The notes beneath the pieces are model-generated. The model did no database searches, was not told the origin of the DNA, and saw only the letters and a list, made by a program, of their open reading frames with translations. The position numbers and the translations under genes are program-made. 64,000 bases of DNA from Bradyrhizobium sp. OK095 (GTDB lineage: Bacteria > Pseudomonadota > Alphaproteobacteria > Rhizobiales > Xanthobacteraceae): the NCBI RefSeq assembly GCF_900109945.1, contig NZ_FOBX01000001.1, positions 186,001-250,000 of the forward strand, read 5' to 3'. Shown here piece by piece: positions 41,516 to 49,312 of this stretch; position 1 is the first letter of the stretch; each line of letters begins with the position of its first letter.

Positions 41516-42886
41516 CTAAACGATCTGCCTTGTGTCGGCGGGCTTGTGCAGCGCGCTGACCAGGATCCGCAATGCTTCCGTCAATTCGGATCTGTTGCGT
41601 GCCGCGCCCAGCGAGACGCGCGCCGCATGCGGCGGCGTCCCGTCCACGGCGAAGGCATCGCCGGCGACGATCGCTAGCCCATTGCGCAACAGATGCGCTG
41701 CGACGTCGGGCCGTCCTTCCGGCAGCCGTAGCCAGAGATGATGGGCAGCCGGTTTGGCCTGGAACTGAAAGCCTTTCAGTGCGCGCTGGGCGAGCTGCTG
41801 GCGGCCGATGGCCTCGTTGCGGATGGCGGTGATGATGCGATCGGCGATGCCGCTCTCGATCCAATGCGTCACCAGCGCGACCATCAGCGGCGCCGGCATC
41901 TGCACGGTCGCCTGCAAGCAGGTTCTCATGTCCTGCTGTGCAGCGTTGTCGGGCGTGACGAGATAAGCGACGCGGAGCGCCGGCGCGATGCATTTTGACA
42001 GCGTGGTCGCGAGATAAGTCCGCTCCGGAATGAGGTTGGCGATTGGGGATGCCGAACGATCGAGCAGCCCGTAGGCGTCGTCCTCGATCAATATCGTATC
42101 GGCATCGCGAATGATCTCAGCGATCGCGCGTCGCCGCTCGGCGGACAACGTCGCTGTGGTCGGATTGTGCAGCGTCGGAATGAGATACACGGCCTTGGGC
42201 TTGTGCGTGCGGCAGGCCTTCGCCAATGCATCGGGCAGGATGCCGCCGTCATCCATGGCGACGCTGACGAGCCTGACGCCGAGCTGCGCTGCGGCCGCCT
42301 TGATGCCGGGAAAGGTGAGGGCCTCCGTCAGCACGACGTCGCCGGGACGCGCGAGATATGCGAGCAAGTTGAACAGGATCGTCTGCGCGCCCGGGAAGAT
42401 CACGAGCCTGTCGGCATGCGCGTGCGGAACGCGTGCGCGCATCCAGCGCGCCGCGACCTCGCGCTCATGCGCGCTGCCGCCGGGCGGCTGGTAGTTCAGG
42501 AATGCGGTCAACCCCGATTGCGCGCGAAGGGCTTCCATCCCGGCGATGATGCGCTCGTCGAGCTGCGCTTCCAGCGGATGCGGCGGCACGTTCATCGAGA
42601 GGTCGATCGCCACGGGATGCGGCAGGTCGACCGCGCGGCGCGCGCTGGTCTCCGACACGAAGGAGCCCTGGCCGACGCGGGCTTCCATGATGCCGCGGCG
42701 CCGCGCCTCGGTGTAGGCGCGCGTCACCGTGGTGAGGTCGATGCCGAGCGCTTTTGCCAGTGCGCGCTGCGTCGGCAGCTGCTGTCCCCGCACCAGCCGG
42801 CCGGCGGCGATATCGGCCTCCATGGCCTCGACGATGCGCTGATAGCGCGGCCCTGATAGCTCCGAGATTGTAGGAGTCCAATCCAT
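41516..42886 (-). CDS. MocR/PdxR-type regulator (GntR helix-turn-helix fused to aminotransferase)
   Basis: This 456-residue protein has an N-terminal GntR winged helix (about 10-80: YQRIVEAMEADIAAGRLVRGQQLPTQRALAKALGIDLTTVTRAYTEARRRG) joined to a fold-type-I aminotransferase domain. It has PTLHNPTTATLS, TILIEDDAYG and the Schiff-base lysine K298 in TLSKCIAPALRVAYLV. MocR proteins use PLP and an amino compound as effector to switch a neighbouring operon. ATG 42886 is chosen; an ATG at 42901 has worse spacing from AAAGGA. It is divergent from the DUF983 gene, with direct repeats between them. Confidence 0.92.
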   Translation of the reverse strand: MDWTPTISELSGPRYQRIVEAMEADIAAGRLVRGQQLPTQRALAKALGIDLTTVTRAYTEARRRGIMEARVGQGSFVSETSARRAVDLPHPVAIDLSMNVPPHPLEAQLDERIIAGMEALRAQSGLTAFLNYQPPGGSAHEREVAARWMRARVPHAHADRLVIFPGAQTILFNLLAYLARPGDVVLTEALTFPGIKAAAAQLGVRLVSVAMDDGGILPDALAKACRTHKPKAVYLIPTLHNPTTATLSAERRRAIAEIIRDADTILIEDDAYGLLDRSASPIANLIPERTYLATTLSKCIAPALRVAYLVTPDNAAQQDMRTCLQATVQMPAPLMVALVTHWIESGIADRIITAIRNEAIGRQQLAQRALKGFQFQAKPAAHHLWLRLPEGRPDVAAHLLRNGLAIVAGDAFAVDGTPPHAARVSLGAARNRSELTEALRILVSALHKPADTRQIV

Positions 42887-42911
42887 GCAATTTAGACCCA
42901 TATCCTTTGAA

Positions 42912-42941
42912 TGTATGGATGCAAGATATTATTGTATGGAT
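42912..42941. promoter_or_regulatory. Direct repeats TGTATGGAT in the MocR-DUF983 intergenic region: predicted MocR operator
   Basis: TGTATGGAT occurs at 42912-42920 and 42933-42941, 21 bases apart (two helical turns). A related inverted half-site ATCCATGCA lies at 42881-42889. MocR proteins such as GabR and PdxR bind direct repeats of this size and spacing. Confidence 0.6.
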
Positions 42942-42965
42942 CAGCGAAAAGGAAGAGGTGCTGTG

Positions 42966-43400
42966 ATGGCAACCGGTTCAGTCTCTCTCTCGAAGGCGAT
43001 GTGGCGCGGTTTTCTTGGCAAGTGCCCGAACTGCGGCGAAGGACATCTGTTCGGCCGTTTCCTGAAGGTCGCGGATAGCTGCGATCATTGCGGCGAGGAG
43101 CTGTTCCACCAGCGCGCCGACGACTTCCCGGCCTATCTGGTGATGGTCGTGGTCGGCCATCTCGTGGTGCCGGCGATCCTCGCGGTCGAGACCGCCTATG
43201 CGCCCGCGGTCTGGCTGCAACTGGCGGTGTGGTTGCCGGTGACGCTGTTTGCTTCGCTCGCGCTGCTGCAGCCGACCAAGGGCGCCATCGTCGGCCTGCA
43301 ATGGCAGATCGGCATGCACGGCTTTGAGGCGGGCAAGCTGCGGCGCGAGGCCGGTGGGTTTGCGCCGGTGCTCGTGAAGGCGGACACGCGCACGGCCTGA
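42966..43400 (+). CDS. DUF983 family membrane protein with zinc ribbon
   Basis: This 144-residue protein has a zinc-ribbon-like Cys pair set (CPNCGEGHLFGRFLKVADSCDHCGEEL, about 19-46) and two membrane helices (about 61-80 and 88-106). It ends in KGAIVGLQWQIGMHGFE, all typical of DUF983. ATG 42966 follows AGGAAGAGG; an in-frame ATG at 42936 would place the start within the predicted operator. It is divergent from the MocR-type regulator and probably controlled by it. Function unknown. Confidence 0.9.
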   Translation: MATGSVSLSKAMWRGFLGKCPNCGEGHLFGRFLKVADSCDHCGEELFHQRADDFPAYLVMVVVGHLVVPAILAVETAYAPAVWLQLAVWLPVTLFASLALLQPTKGAIVGLQWQIGMHGFEAGKLRREAGGFAPVLVKADTRTA

Positions 43401-43460
43401 GCGGCCGCAGCGTTTACATCGCGCGCGCGGCCGCTACACTCCATCGTACAAGCAAGAACG

Positions 43461-44186
43461 ATGGAAACGCCGATGGCCGCACGCGCGAAGACCTTTCTGC
43501 TCTGTCATGGCGCATGGTCCGGCGGATGGGCCTGGAAGAAGATGCATCCGCTGATGGCGCAGGCCGGCCACCGCCTGCTGGCGCCGACCTACACCGGGCT
43601 CGGCGAGCGCGCGCATCTGGCTAATCCCGCGATCGATCTGGACACGCACATCCAGGACATCCTCAACGTCATCAAGTTCGAGGATCTCAGCGACATCGTG
43701 CTGCTCGGCCACAGCTATGGCGGCATGGTCGCAACCGGCGTCGCCGATCGCGCGCGCGAGCGCGTGACGCAACTGATCTATCTCGACGCCTTCGTGCCGC
43801 GCGACGGCCAGTCGCTGTTCGATCTCCATGAGGGCGGACGCGAGCCGATGCGCAAGGCAGCAGGCTCGGGTGACGGCTACCGCGTTCCGCCGAACCCACC
43901 GCCGCCGGACACGCCGCAGGCCGATCTTGACTGGCTCAATGCGCGCCGCATCAACATGCCGATCAAATGTTTTGAGACGAAGCTGAAGCTCCAGCACGGC
44001 GAACCCGCGATGCCGCGCAGCTATATCTACTGCAAGCGCATCCCGCCGGGCGACGTGTTCGGGCAGTTTGCGAAGCGGACGAAGAGCGAGGAGGGCTGGC
44101 GCTATTTCGAGCTCGACGCGAGCCATGCGCCGAACGTGACGGCGCCGGAGGCGCTGATGGGCGTGTTACGGGAGGTTGTAGGTTAG
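43461..44186 (+). CDS. Alpha/beta hydrolase (esterase, EstC/salicylate-esterase-like)
   Basis: This 241-residue hydrolase has an oxyanion segment LLCHGAWSGGWAW (about 13-25), nucleophile elbow GHSYGG (S85) and a catalytic His near the C-terminus (ELDASHAPNVTAP), with an acidic residue in between. The pattern HGAWSGGWxW and GLGERAHL is typical of plant-type methylesterase-like proteins and of bacterial EstC. The start at 43461 or the Met at 43473 are both possible. The natural ester is unknown. It is followed by an R3 repeat and the rnpB gene. Confidence 0.92.
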   Translation: METPMAARAKTFLLCHGAWSGGWAWKKMHPLMAQAGHRLLAPTYTGLGERAHLANPAIDLDTHIQDILNVIKFEDLSDIVLLGHSYGGMVATGVADRARERVTQLIYLDAFVPRDGQSLFDLHEGGREPMRKAAGSGDGYRVPPNPPPPDTPQADLDWLNARRINMPIKCFETKLKLQHGEPAMPRSYIYCKRIPPGDVFGQFAKRTKSEEGWRYFELDASHAPNVTAPEALMGVLREVVG

Positions 44187-44191
44187 CACCG

Positions 44192-44297
44192 TCGTCATTC
44201 CGGGGCTCGCGAAGCGAGAGCCCGGAATCCATTCCGCCACCGGATCTGCCGCCCGATGGATTCCGGGTTCGTGCTGCGCACGCCCCGGAATGACGGC
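44192..44297. repeat. R3 dispersed repeat with facing arms
   Basis: GTCATTCCGGGGCTCGCGAAGCGAGAGCCCGGAAT is followed by GATGGATTCCGGGTTCG...CCCCGGAATGAC. It lies between the hydrolase gene and rnpB. Confidence 0.8.
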
Positions 44298-44349
44298 GGT
44301 GAAAAATGGTGAGGGGTCCGGTGCGTTAGCATCGAACCCCTCGTCGCAA

Positions 44350-44787
44350 GATATCAGCCGGCCTGTAAGCCGGGTTCTGTAAGGCACCGTCCGCTTGCGC
44401 GAACGATACGTGACGGCCATTCCTCTGGGACCATGTTTGCACATGGCCTCGAGCAACCTACCCGGACGGCGGGTCTGACATCACCCCGCGGCGTTATCGC
44501 TTGCGCGAACAGCCCGCTACGCCGTCCCTATTCGGTTTTGCTCCCGGTGGGGTTTACCATGCCGGCTCCGTTGCCGGACCCGCGGTGCGCTCTTACCGCA
44601 CCTTTTCACCCTTACCTGCCTATGCAGCTTGCGCTGCGAAGGCGGGCGGTTCGTTCTCTGTGGCACTTTCCCTAGGGTTGCCCCCGCCGGACGTTATCCG
44701 GCACCGTATGTCAAGGGAGCCCGGACTTTCCTCCCCGGCGGCCTTTCGGCCCTTGCCGGAGCGGCCGTCCGGCCGACTGACGGATAA
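44350..44787 (-). ncRNA. rnpB: RNase P RNA (rnpB)
   Basis: Read on the minus strand this is a bacterial A-type RNase P RNA. Visible conserved elements in order: GAGGAAAGTCCGGGC (conserved region I) near 44723-44735, GATAACGTCCGG, AGGGTGAAAAGGTGCGGTAA followed by GAGCGCACC (regions II/III), and ACAGAACCCGGCTTA (region V) near the 3' end at about 44360-44380. It is the catalytic RNA that removes 5' leaders from pre-tRNAs. The ends are estimated to within about 10 bases; transcription runs toward lower coordinates, from about 44787 to 44350. Confidence 0.96.
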
Positions 44788-44928
44788 CGCATGGATCATT
44801 TGTGACGGTTCCGTCAAGCCGGTATCGCCGCGCACGCTTTGCCCGAATAATTTATCCTGAAGATGTCGTTTGGTGCGTGCCCGGTTCGACTGGATGTCGG
44901 TGATCCCCCGAACAACAGGAGTTGAGCG

Positions 44929-45279
44929 ATGCAGTATCTGCTGCTGATCTATCGGAACGAAGCGGAATTGAGCAAGATGACCCCCGCAGACCGTCAGGCG
45001 ATGTCGGCGGAGTATGGCACTTACACCCAGTCCATCGTCCAGAGCGGCCATTTCAAGGCCGGTGACGGGCTTCAGCCGACCACGACCGCGACCACCGTGC
45101 GTGTCCGCGACGGCAAGATCCTGACGACCGACGGTCCATTCGCAGAGACCCGCGAGCAGCTCGGCGGCTATTATCTGGTCGAGGCCAAGGATCTCGATGC
45201 CGCCATTGCACTGGCGGCGCGGATTCCCGGAGCCAGGGACGGGTCGATCGAAGTCAGGCCGGTCATGATCTACAAGTGA
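44929..45279 (+). CDS. YCII-related (DGPF domain) protein paired with the ECF sigma factor
   Basis: This 116-residue YCII-related protein has [21 protein letters not shown], then [57 protein letters not shown] and RPVMIYK, the DGPFAE signature of the DGPF family. Such genes typically precede ECF sigma factors of the ECF42 type and are probable sensors or target enzymes. Its stop (TGA 45277-45279) overlaps the GTG of the sigma factor gene (45276) as GTGA, so the two are co-translated. Confidence 0.94.
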   Translation: MQYLLLIYRNEAELSKMTPADRQAMSAEYGTYTQSIVQSGHFKAGDGLQPTTTATTVRVRDGKILTTDGPFAETREQLGGYYLVEAKDLDAAIALAARIPGARDGSIEVRPVMIYK

Positions 45280-46511
45280 TCTCTTCCTCGGACATCGAGA
45301 CGATCTTCCGCGACGAGGCGGGGCGGGCGCTGGCCACGCTGATCCGCCTCGTCGGCGATTTCGATCTCGCCGAGGAGGCGCTCCAGGATGCCTTTACGGT
45401 GGCGCTGGAGCGCTGGCCAGCGTGCGATGTGCCCGACAATCCGCGCGCCTGGCTGGTCAATGTCGGCCGCAACAAGGTGATCGACCGCATTCGTCGGCAG
45501 GCCGTTTTCCGCGGCAAGCAGCAGGCGCTCGTGCATGAGCTCGAGCTGAACGCGCAAGCTGCCGACGAGCCGGCATTGATGCTCGACGATGACATGCTGC
45601 GGTTGATCTTCACCTGCTGCCATCCTTCGTTTGCACCCGAGGTCCAGGTCGCGCTGACGCTGCGCACCGTCTGCGGCCTCTCCACCGCGCAGGTCGCGCG
45701 TGCTTTTCTGGTCAGCGAGGAAGCGATGGCGCAGCGGCTCGTCCGCGCCAAGCAGAAGATCAGGCTCGCCGGAATTCCCTATGAAGTGCCCGAGCGCGAC
45801 GCGCTGGTACCGCGGCTCGACGGTGTGCTCGCCGTGATCTATCTCGTCTTCACCGAAGGCTATGTCGCGACCGAGGGTGCGGATCTGATGCGGCCCGATC
45901 TCGCGGCCGAGGCCATCCGGCTCGGCCGCTTGGTCGACCGGCTGATGCCTGACCGCACCGGCATCAAGGGCCTGCTGGCGTTGATGTTGCTACACGACGC
46001 GCGCCGCGCCGGCCGCGAGACGTCGGCGGGCGACATCGTGCTGCTGGAAGAACAGGACCGCGCGCTCTGGGATCGCGCGCAGATCGATGAGGGTCTGCGC
46101 CTGGTGGACGACGCCCTGCGCATGCCCGGCCGGCCGCAACTCTATGCGGTCCAGGCCGCGATCGCAGCGCTGCACGCGCGTGCGGCGAGCTATGAACAAA
46201 CCGACTGGCCGCAGATCGCCGGTCTCTACGAGGTCCTGCTGCGTATCAACCCGTCGCCGGTGATCGAGCTCAACCACGCCGCGGCGGTGTCGATGGTCGA
46301 CGGGCCCGCGCGCGCGCTCGATCTCGTCGATGCGACCGCCGCGCGCGGGGGCTTGCGTGGCTATGAGCTGCTGCCCGCAGTGCGCGCGGATTTGCTGCGG
46401 CGGTTGGGCCGCAAGGAGGAGGCGCGCGAGGCGTATCGTGCGGCGACAGAGGCGACGCAGTTGGACCCGTTGCGAAGACTGTATGCGCGGCGCGTGAGGG
46501 AGATGGAGTAG
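45276..46511 (+). CDS. ECF sigma factor, ECF42-type, with C-terminal extension
   Basis: This 411-residue sigma factor has region 2 with [36 protein letters not shown] and [22 protein letters not shown], and region 4 with SPFAPEV-like text (here [46 protein letters not shown]). The unusually long C-terminal extension (about 180-411) has TPR-like helices including [31 protein letters not shown]42 members have this extension and lack a classic anti-sigma factor; they pair with a YCII/DGPF protein. Start is GTG 45276, overlapping the YCII stop. The signal and regulon are not visible here. Confidence 0.94.
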   Translation: MISSSDIETIFRDEAGRALATLIRLVGDFDLAEEALQDAFTVALERWPACDVPDNPRAWLVNVGRNKVIDRIRRQAVFRGKQQALVHELELNAQAADEPALMLDDDMLRLIFTCCHPSFAPEVQVALTLRTVCGLSTAQVARAFLVSEEAMAQRLVRAKQKIRLAGIPYEVPERDALVPRLDGVLAVIYLVFTEGYVATEGADLMRPDLAAEAIRLGRLVDRLMPDRTGIKGLLALMLLHDARRAGRETSAGDIVLLEEQDRALWDRAQIDEGLRLVDDALRMPGRPQLYAVQAAIAALHARAASYEQTDWPQIAGLYEVLLRINPSPVIELNHAAAVSMVDGPARALDLVDATAARGGLRGYELLPAVRADLLRRLGRKEEAREAYRAATEATQLDPLRRLYARRVREME

Positions 46512-46522
46512 CCGCCACACAC

Positions 46523-46611
46523 TCCGTCATTGCGAGCGCAGCGAAGCAATCCAGAATCCCTCAGCGGAAAGACTCTGGATTGCTTCGTCGCAAGTGCTCC
46601 TCGCAATGACG
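46523..46611. repeat. Dispersed inverted repeat (GTCATTGCGAGCGCAGCGAAGC type)
   Basis: Arms GTCATTGCGAGC...AGCAATCCAGA and TCTGGATTGCT...CTCGCAATGAC face each other. It lies between the convergent sigma-factor and amidase genes. Confidence 0.8.
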
Positions 46612-46630
46612 GAGTACGTGGCTCGCGCCG

Positions 46631-47494
46631 TCACTTCGTTGCGACAGTTGTCGCTTCTTGAGGCAAGCTCGCCAGCAGCGCCTGCAAGGTCGACAGCGTC
46701 GAGTGATCCGCGACGCCATCGAGGCGCGCCGGGCGGAAATGGCGCTGGAAGGCGGTGACGACTTCCATCGTCGCGGCGTCGTATTTGCCGGTCAGCGGCA
46801 CGCCATAGCCGTACCTTGCGAGTGCCTGCTGCAGGCTCAACACCTCGTCGCTGATGGTGCCGAGCATCAGGCTCTCGCCGCGCACGACCGGCGCCGGCGT
46901 CACCCAATGTCCGACGCCGGAATTGGCCAGCGAGTGCCACGGAAATTTTTCGCCGGGGTCCTTCTTGCGCGCCGGCGCGACGTCGGAATGGCCGAGCACC
47001 CGGTGCGCCGGCACTTTTCGGCGAAGCATGATGCCGCGGCACAGCGCGATCACGGCCGCGATCTGGCGCAGTGGATATTCCGGATAACCCCAGTCATGGC
47101 CGCGATTGACGATCTCGATGCCGATGGAACAGGAATTGATGTCATCCTCGCCGGCCCAGGCCGAAACGCCGGCATGCCAGGCGCGCCTCGCCTCGGGCAC
47201 GCTCTGCACGATGCGGCCGTCCTCCAGCACGATGTAATGCGCCGACACTTCGGTGCCCGCCGTGCACAGCCGCGCCAGCGCGCCCTCGACGTCGGGCATG
47301 CCGGTATAGTGCAGCACGATCATGTCCGGCTGCCGTGCCCTGTTGCGCTCGCCATGGTTCGGCGAAGGGATGATGTCGGAGACGGTCGAGGAATCCGGTT
47401 CGAACGTCCGCATGCTCGCCGCGGCCTTGGGAACCGGGAGAACGCGTTGACGCTTCGAATCAGTTCCAGATGGCGTGGACGGACCGGACGACAT
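46631..47494 (-). CDS. N-acetylmuramoyl-L-alanine amidase (Amidase_2 plus peptidoglycan-binding domain)
   Basis: This 287-residue protein has an AmpD-type amidase domain (about 40-190) with zinc ligands visible as VLHYTGMPD (His), the AWHAG segment and RVLGHSDVAPARKKDPGEKFPW (His and Asp/His). A C-terminal peptidoglycan-binding domain (about 215-285: SLQQALARYGYGVPLTGKYDAATMEVVTAFQRHF) follows. It cleaves the MurNAc-L-Ala bond. There is no clear signal peptide, so it may act in the cytoplasm on recycled anhydro-muropeptides. The start is either 47494 or Met28 at 47413. It lies divergently beside the dcw cluster, next to rsmH. Confidence 0.92.
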   Translation of the reverse strand: MSSGPSTPSGTDSKRQRVLPVPKAAASMRTFEPDSSTVSDIIPSPNHGERNRARQPDMIVLHYTGMPDVEGALARLCTAGTEVSAHYIVLEDGRIVQSVPEARRAWHAGVSAWAGEDDINSCSIGIEIVNRGHDWGYPEYPLRQIAAVIALCRGIMLRRKVPAHRVLGHSDVAPARKKDPGEKFPWHSLANSGVGHWVTPAPVVRGESLMLGTISDEVLSLQQALARYGYGVPLTGKYDAATMEVVTAFQRHFRPARLDGVADHSTLSTLQALLASLPQEATTVATK

Positions 47495-47926
47495 AAACAG
47501 CTCAGAGTGGGACAGAAGGGTGGGGCCAAGCCCTTCTCTTTACTATTCCTTTACCCTCCCCCGCGCGCAATCGCGCGTCAGGGTTAACGGGTGCATTTTG
47601 GCCGGGTGTGTGGATGGGGCATCACCGGAGCGTCACCTTTTCGACTTGTAACGAGGCGATCAACGTTTTCTTAACGCTAAGGGCCGTTACTGAGAGATGA
47701 AGAGCCGACCCGCGTCCGGAGGCGGCCAAAGCGTATTTTGGCTCGAAATCCCATGGCTGCCCGACAAATTCCAAGGGGAATACTGGGTTGGCGGCCCGGG
47801 ACCACCGGGCTCGGTCATCATGCTGGACAGGGGTTGGGTCGTGGAACCGCCGCGACGCGGAATTATTCGAGGCGTTATGGGCTCGCTCGTCTCCGAACTC
47901 GCATGTGCGTTCGGCAGGCGTTACGC
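47495..47926 (+). promoter_or_regulatory. Upstream region of the division and cell-wall (dcw) cluster
   Basis: This 432-base region lies between the divergent amidase and rsmH starts. It holds TTAAC motifs near 47583 (GGTTAACGG) and 47672 (TCTTAACGC), in a region where CtrA-type control is known in relatives. A 77-codon ORF (47697-47930) ends overlapping the rsmH start codon. No MraZ (the usual first dcw gene) is recognisable. Promoters must lie here, but I cannot place -35 and -10 boxes with confidence. Confidence 0.5.
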
Positions 47927-47930
47927 ATGA
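47697..47930 (+). CDS. Possible 77-residue ORF overlapping the rsmH start
   Basis: ATG 47697 opens a frame that ends in TGA 47928-47930, overlapping the rsmH ATG 47927 as ATGA. The protein ([20 protein letters not shown] onward) is Trp/Gly/Pro-rich, with no similarity to MraZ or any family I know. Third-position GC is only mixed and no strong ribosome binding site is seen. The overlap is suggestive of coupling, but it may be a chance reading frame. Confidence 0.3.
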   Translation: MKSRPASGGGQSVFWLEIPWLPDKFQGEYWVGGPGPPGSVIMLDRGWVVEPPRRGIIRGVMGSLVSELACAFGRRYA

Positions 47931-48916
47931 GTTCGGCTCCGCACATCCCCGTTCTCGGCCGCGAGGCTGTCGACCATCTCGCTCCGCGTGAGGGGGGCAT
48001 CTATGTCGACGCCACTTTCGGCGCCGGCGGCTATAGCCGCACCATCCTCGATGTTCCCGGAACCCGGCTGATTGCCATTGATCGCGACCGCACCGCTATC
48101 GCAGGCGGCGCCGAGCTGGTCGAACACTCCGCCGGTCGGCTGACATTGGTTGAAGACCGCTTCTCCAATCTCGCCGAGGTCTGCGCGGCGCAAGGCGTCG
48201 ATGGCGTTGACGGCGTCGTGATGGACGTCGGCGTGTCCTCGATGCAGCTCGACCAGGCCGGTCGGGGCTTCTCGTTCCGTCTCGACGGCCCGCTCGACAT
48301 GCGGATGGGGCAGGCGGGGCCGACCGCGGCCGACGTGGTCGCGCGTGCCTCGGAAGGCGATCTCGCCGACATCATCTATCTCCTCGGCGAGGAGCGGCAT
48401 TCGCGCCGCGTCGCCCGCGCCATCGTCGCGGACCGGCAGGAGACACCGTTCACGACCACGCGCGCGCTCGCCGATCTCATCGGCAGAGTCGTGCGCTCAA
48501 AATTCGGCGAGATTCACCCCGCGACGCGGACGTTCCAGGCCCTGCGCATCTTCGTCAACGAAGAGCTCGAGGAACTCCAGACCGCGCTGGCTGCGGCCGA
48601 GCGTGTGCTCAAGCCTGGTGGCCGCCTCGTCGTGGTCTCGTTCCATTCGCTGGAAGACCGCATCGTCAAGAATTTCCTGAGCGAGCGTTCGAAGACCGGC
48701 GGCGGCTCGCGGCATCTGCCGGAAGTGGCGCAAACTGCTCCAAGCTTCCAGCTGCTGACGCGGCGGCCTGTCATCGCCGGCGAAGAGGAAGTTGCAAACA
48801 ATCCGCGCGCGCGGTCCGCAAAGCTGCGTGCCGCCGAGCGCACCGACGCGCCCGCGCACAAGGACGATGACTCCTCGTCCTGGCCAAAACTCTCCGACGT
48901 GATGAGGGGAAGCTAG
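47927..48916 (+). CDS. rsmH: 16S rRNA (cytosine(1402)-N4)-methyltransferase RsmH (MraW)
   Basis: This 329-residue enzyme N4-methylates C1402 of 16S rRNA using SAM. Landmarks: [36 protein letters not shown] (SAM motif I, about 6-41), [53 protein letters not shown] and [17 protein letters not shown]. It is the first gene of the dcw cluster. ATG 47927 has no ideal ribosome binding site but overlaps the short ORF upstream. ftsL follows 3 bases after the stop. Confidence 0.97.
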   Translation: MSSAPHIPVLGREAVDHLAPREGGIYVDATFGAGGYSRTILDVPGTRLIAIDRDRTAIAGGAELVEHSAGRLTLVEDRFSNLAEVCAAQGVDGVDGVVMDVGVSSMQLDQAGRGFSFRLDGPLDMRMGQAGPTAADVVARASEGDLADIIYLLGEERHSRRVARAIVADRQETPFTTTRALADLIGRVVRSKFGEIHPATRTFQALRIFVNEELEELQTALAAAERVLKPGGRLVVVSFHSLEDRIVKNFLSERSKTGGGSRHLPEVAQTAPSFQLLTRRPVIAGEEEVANNPRARSAKLRAAERTDAPAHKDDDSSSWPKLSDVMRGS

Positions 48917-48919
48917 CGC

Positions 48920-49312
48920 ATGCGCTTCATCCACCTCCTCGTCATCGGCGCACTGATTTTTGCCGCGGCCTATGTCTACCGGATCAAGATGGATTCCACG
49001 GCGCGCACCGAGAGGGTGCTGCGGCTGCATGCGGAGATCCGCGAGCAGCGCGATGCGATCGCATCACTGCGCTCCGAATGGGCCAAGCTCGATGCGCCGT
49101 TGCGCCTGCAAGGCCTGTCCGAGCGGCATCTGCCGCTCAAGCCGGTCAACGGCACGCAATATGACACGCTGAAGAATTTGCCGGAGCGTCCGCCGCGGAT
49201 GTTCAGGCCCGGCGAGCCCGATCCGATCGGAGCCATGCTCAACACCATCGAAGCCGCAAGCGATCCAGACACCGTAACGGGCTCGGTGCCTCAGCCCGAG
49301 GGCAAGCAATGA
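48920..49312 (+). CDS. ftsL: Cell division protein FtsL
   Basis: This 130-residue bitopic membrane protein has one helix near the N-terminus (FIHLLVIGALIFAAAYVYRIK, about 3-23) and a periplasmic coiled coil (TARTERVLRLHAEIREQRDAIASLRSEWAKLDAPLRLQGLSERHL). It forms part of the FtsQLB complex that activates FtsW/FtsI. Identification rests on size, topology and position between rsmH and ftsI. The start of ftsI overlaps its stop (ATGA). Confidence 0.88.
   Translation: MRFIHLLVIGALIFAAAYVYRIKMDSTARTERVLRLHAEIREQRDAIASLRSEWAKLDAPLRLQGLSERHLPLKPVNGTQYDTLKNLPERPPRMFRPGEPDPIGAMLNTIEAASDPDTVTGSVPQPEGKQ

Noticed and set aside
47780..47830. MraZ-binding boxes (TGGGN repeats at 5-base spacing) upstream of rsmH
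   Set aside because: The G-runs near 47786-47815 have irregular spacing and do not fit the three-box pattern; mraZ itself is absent.
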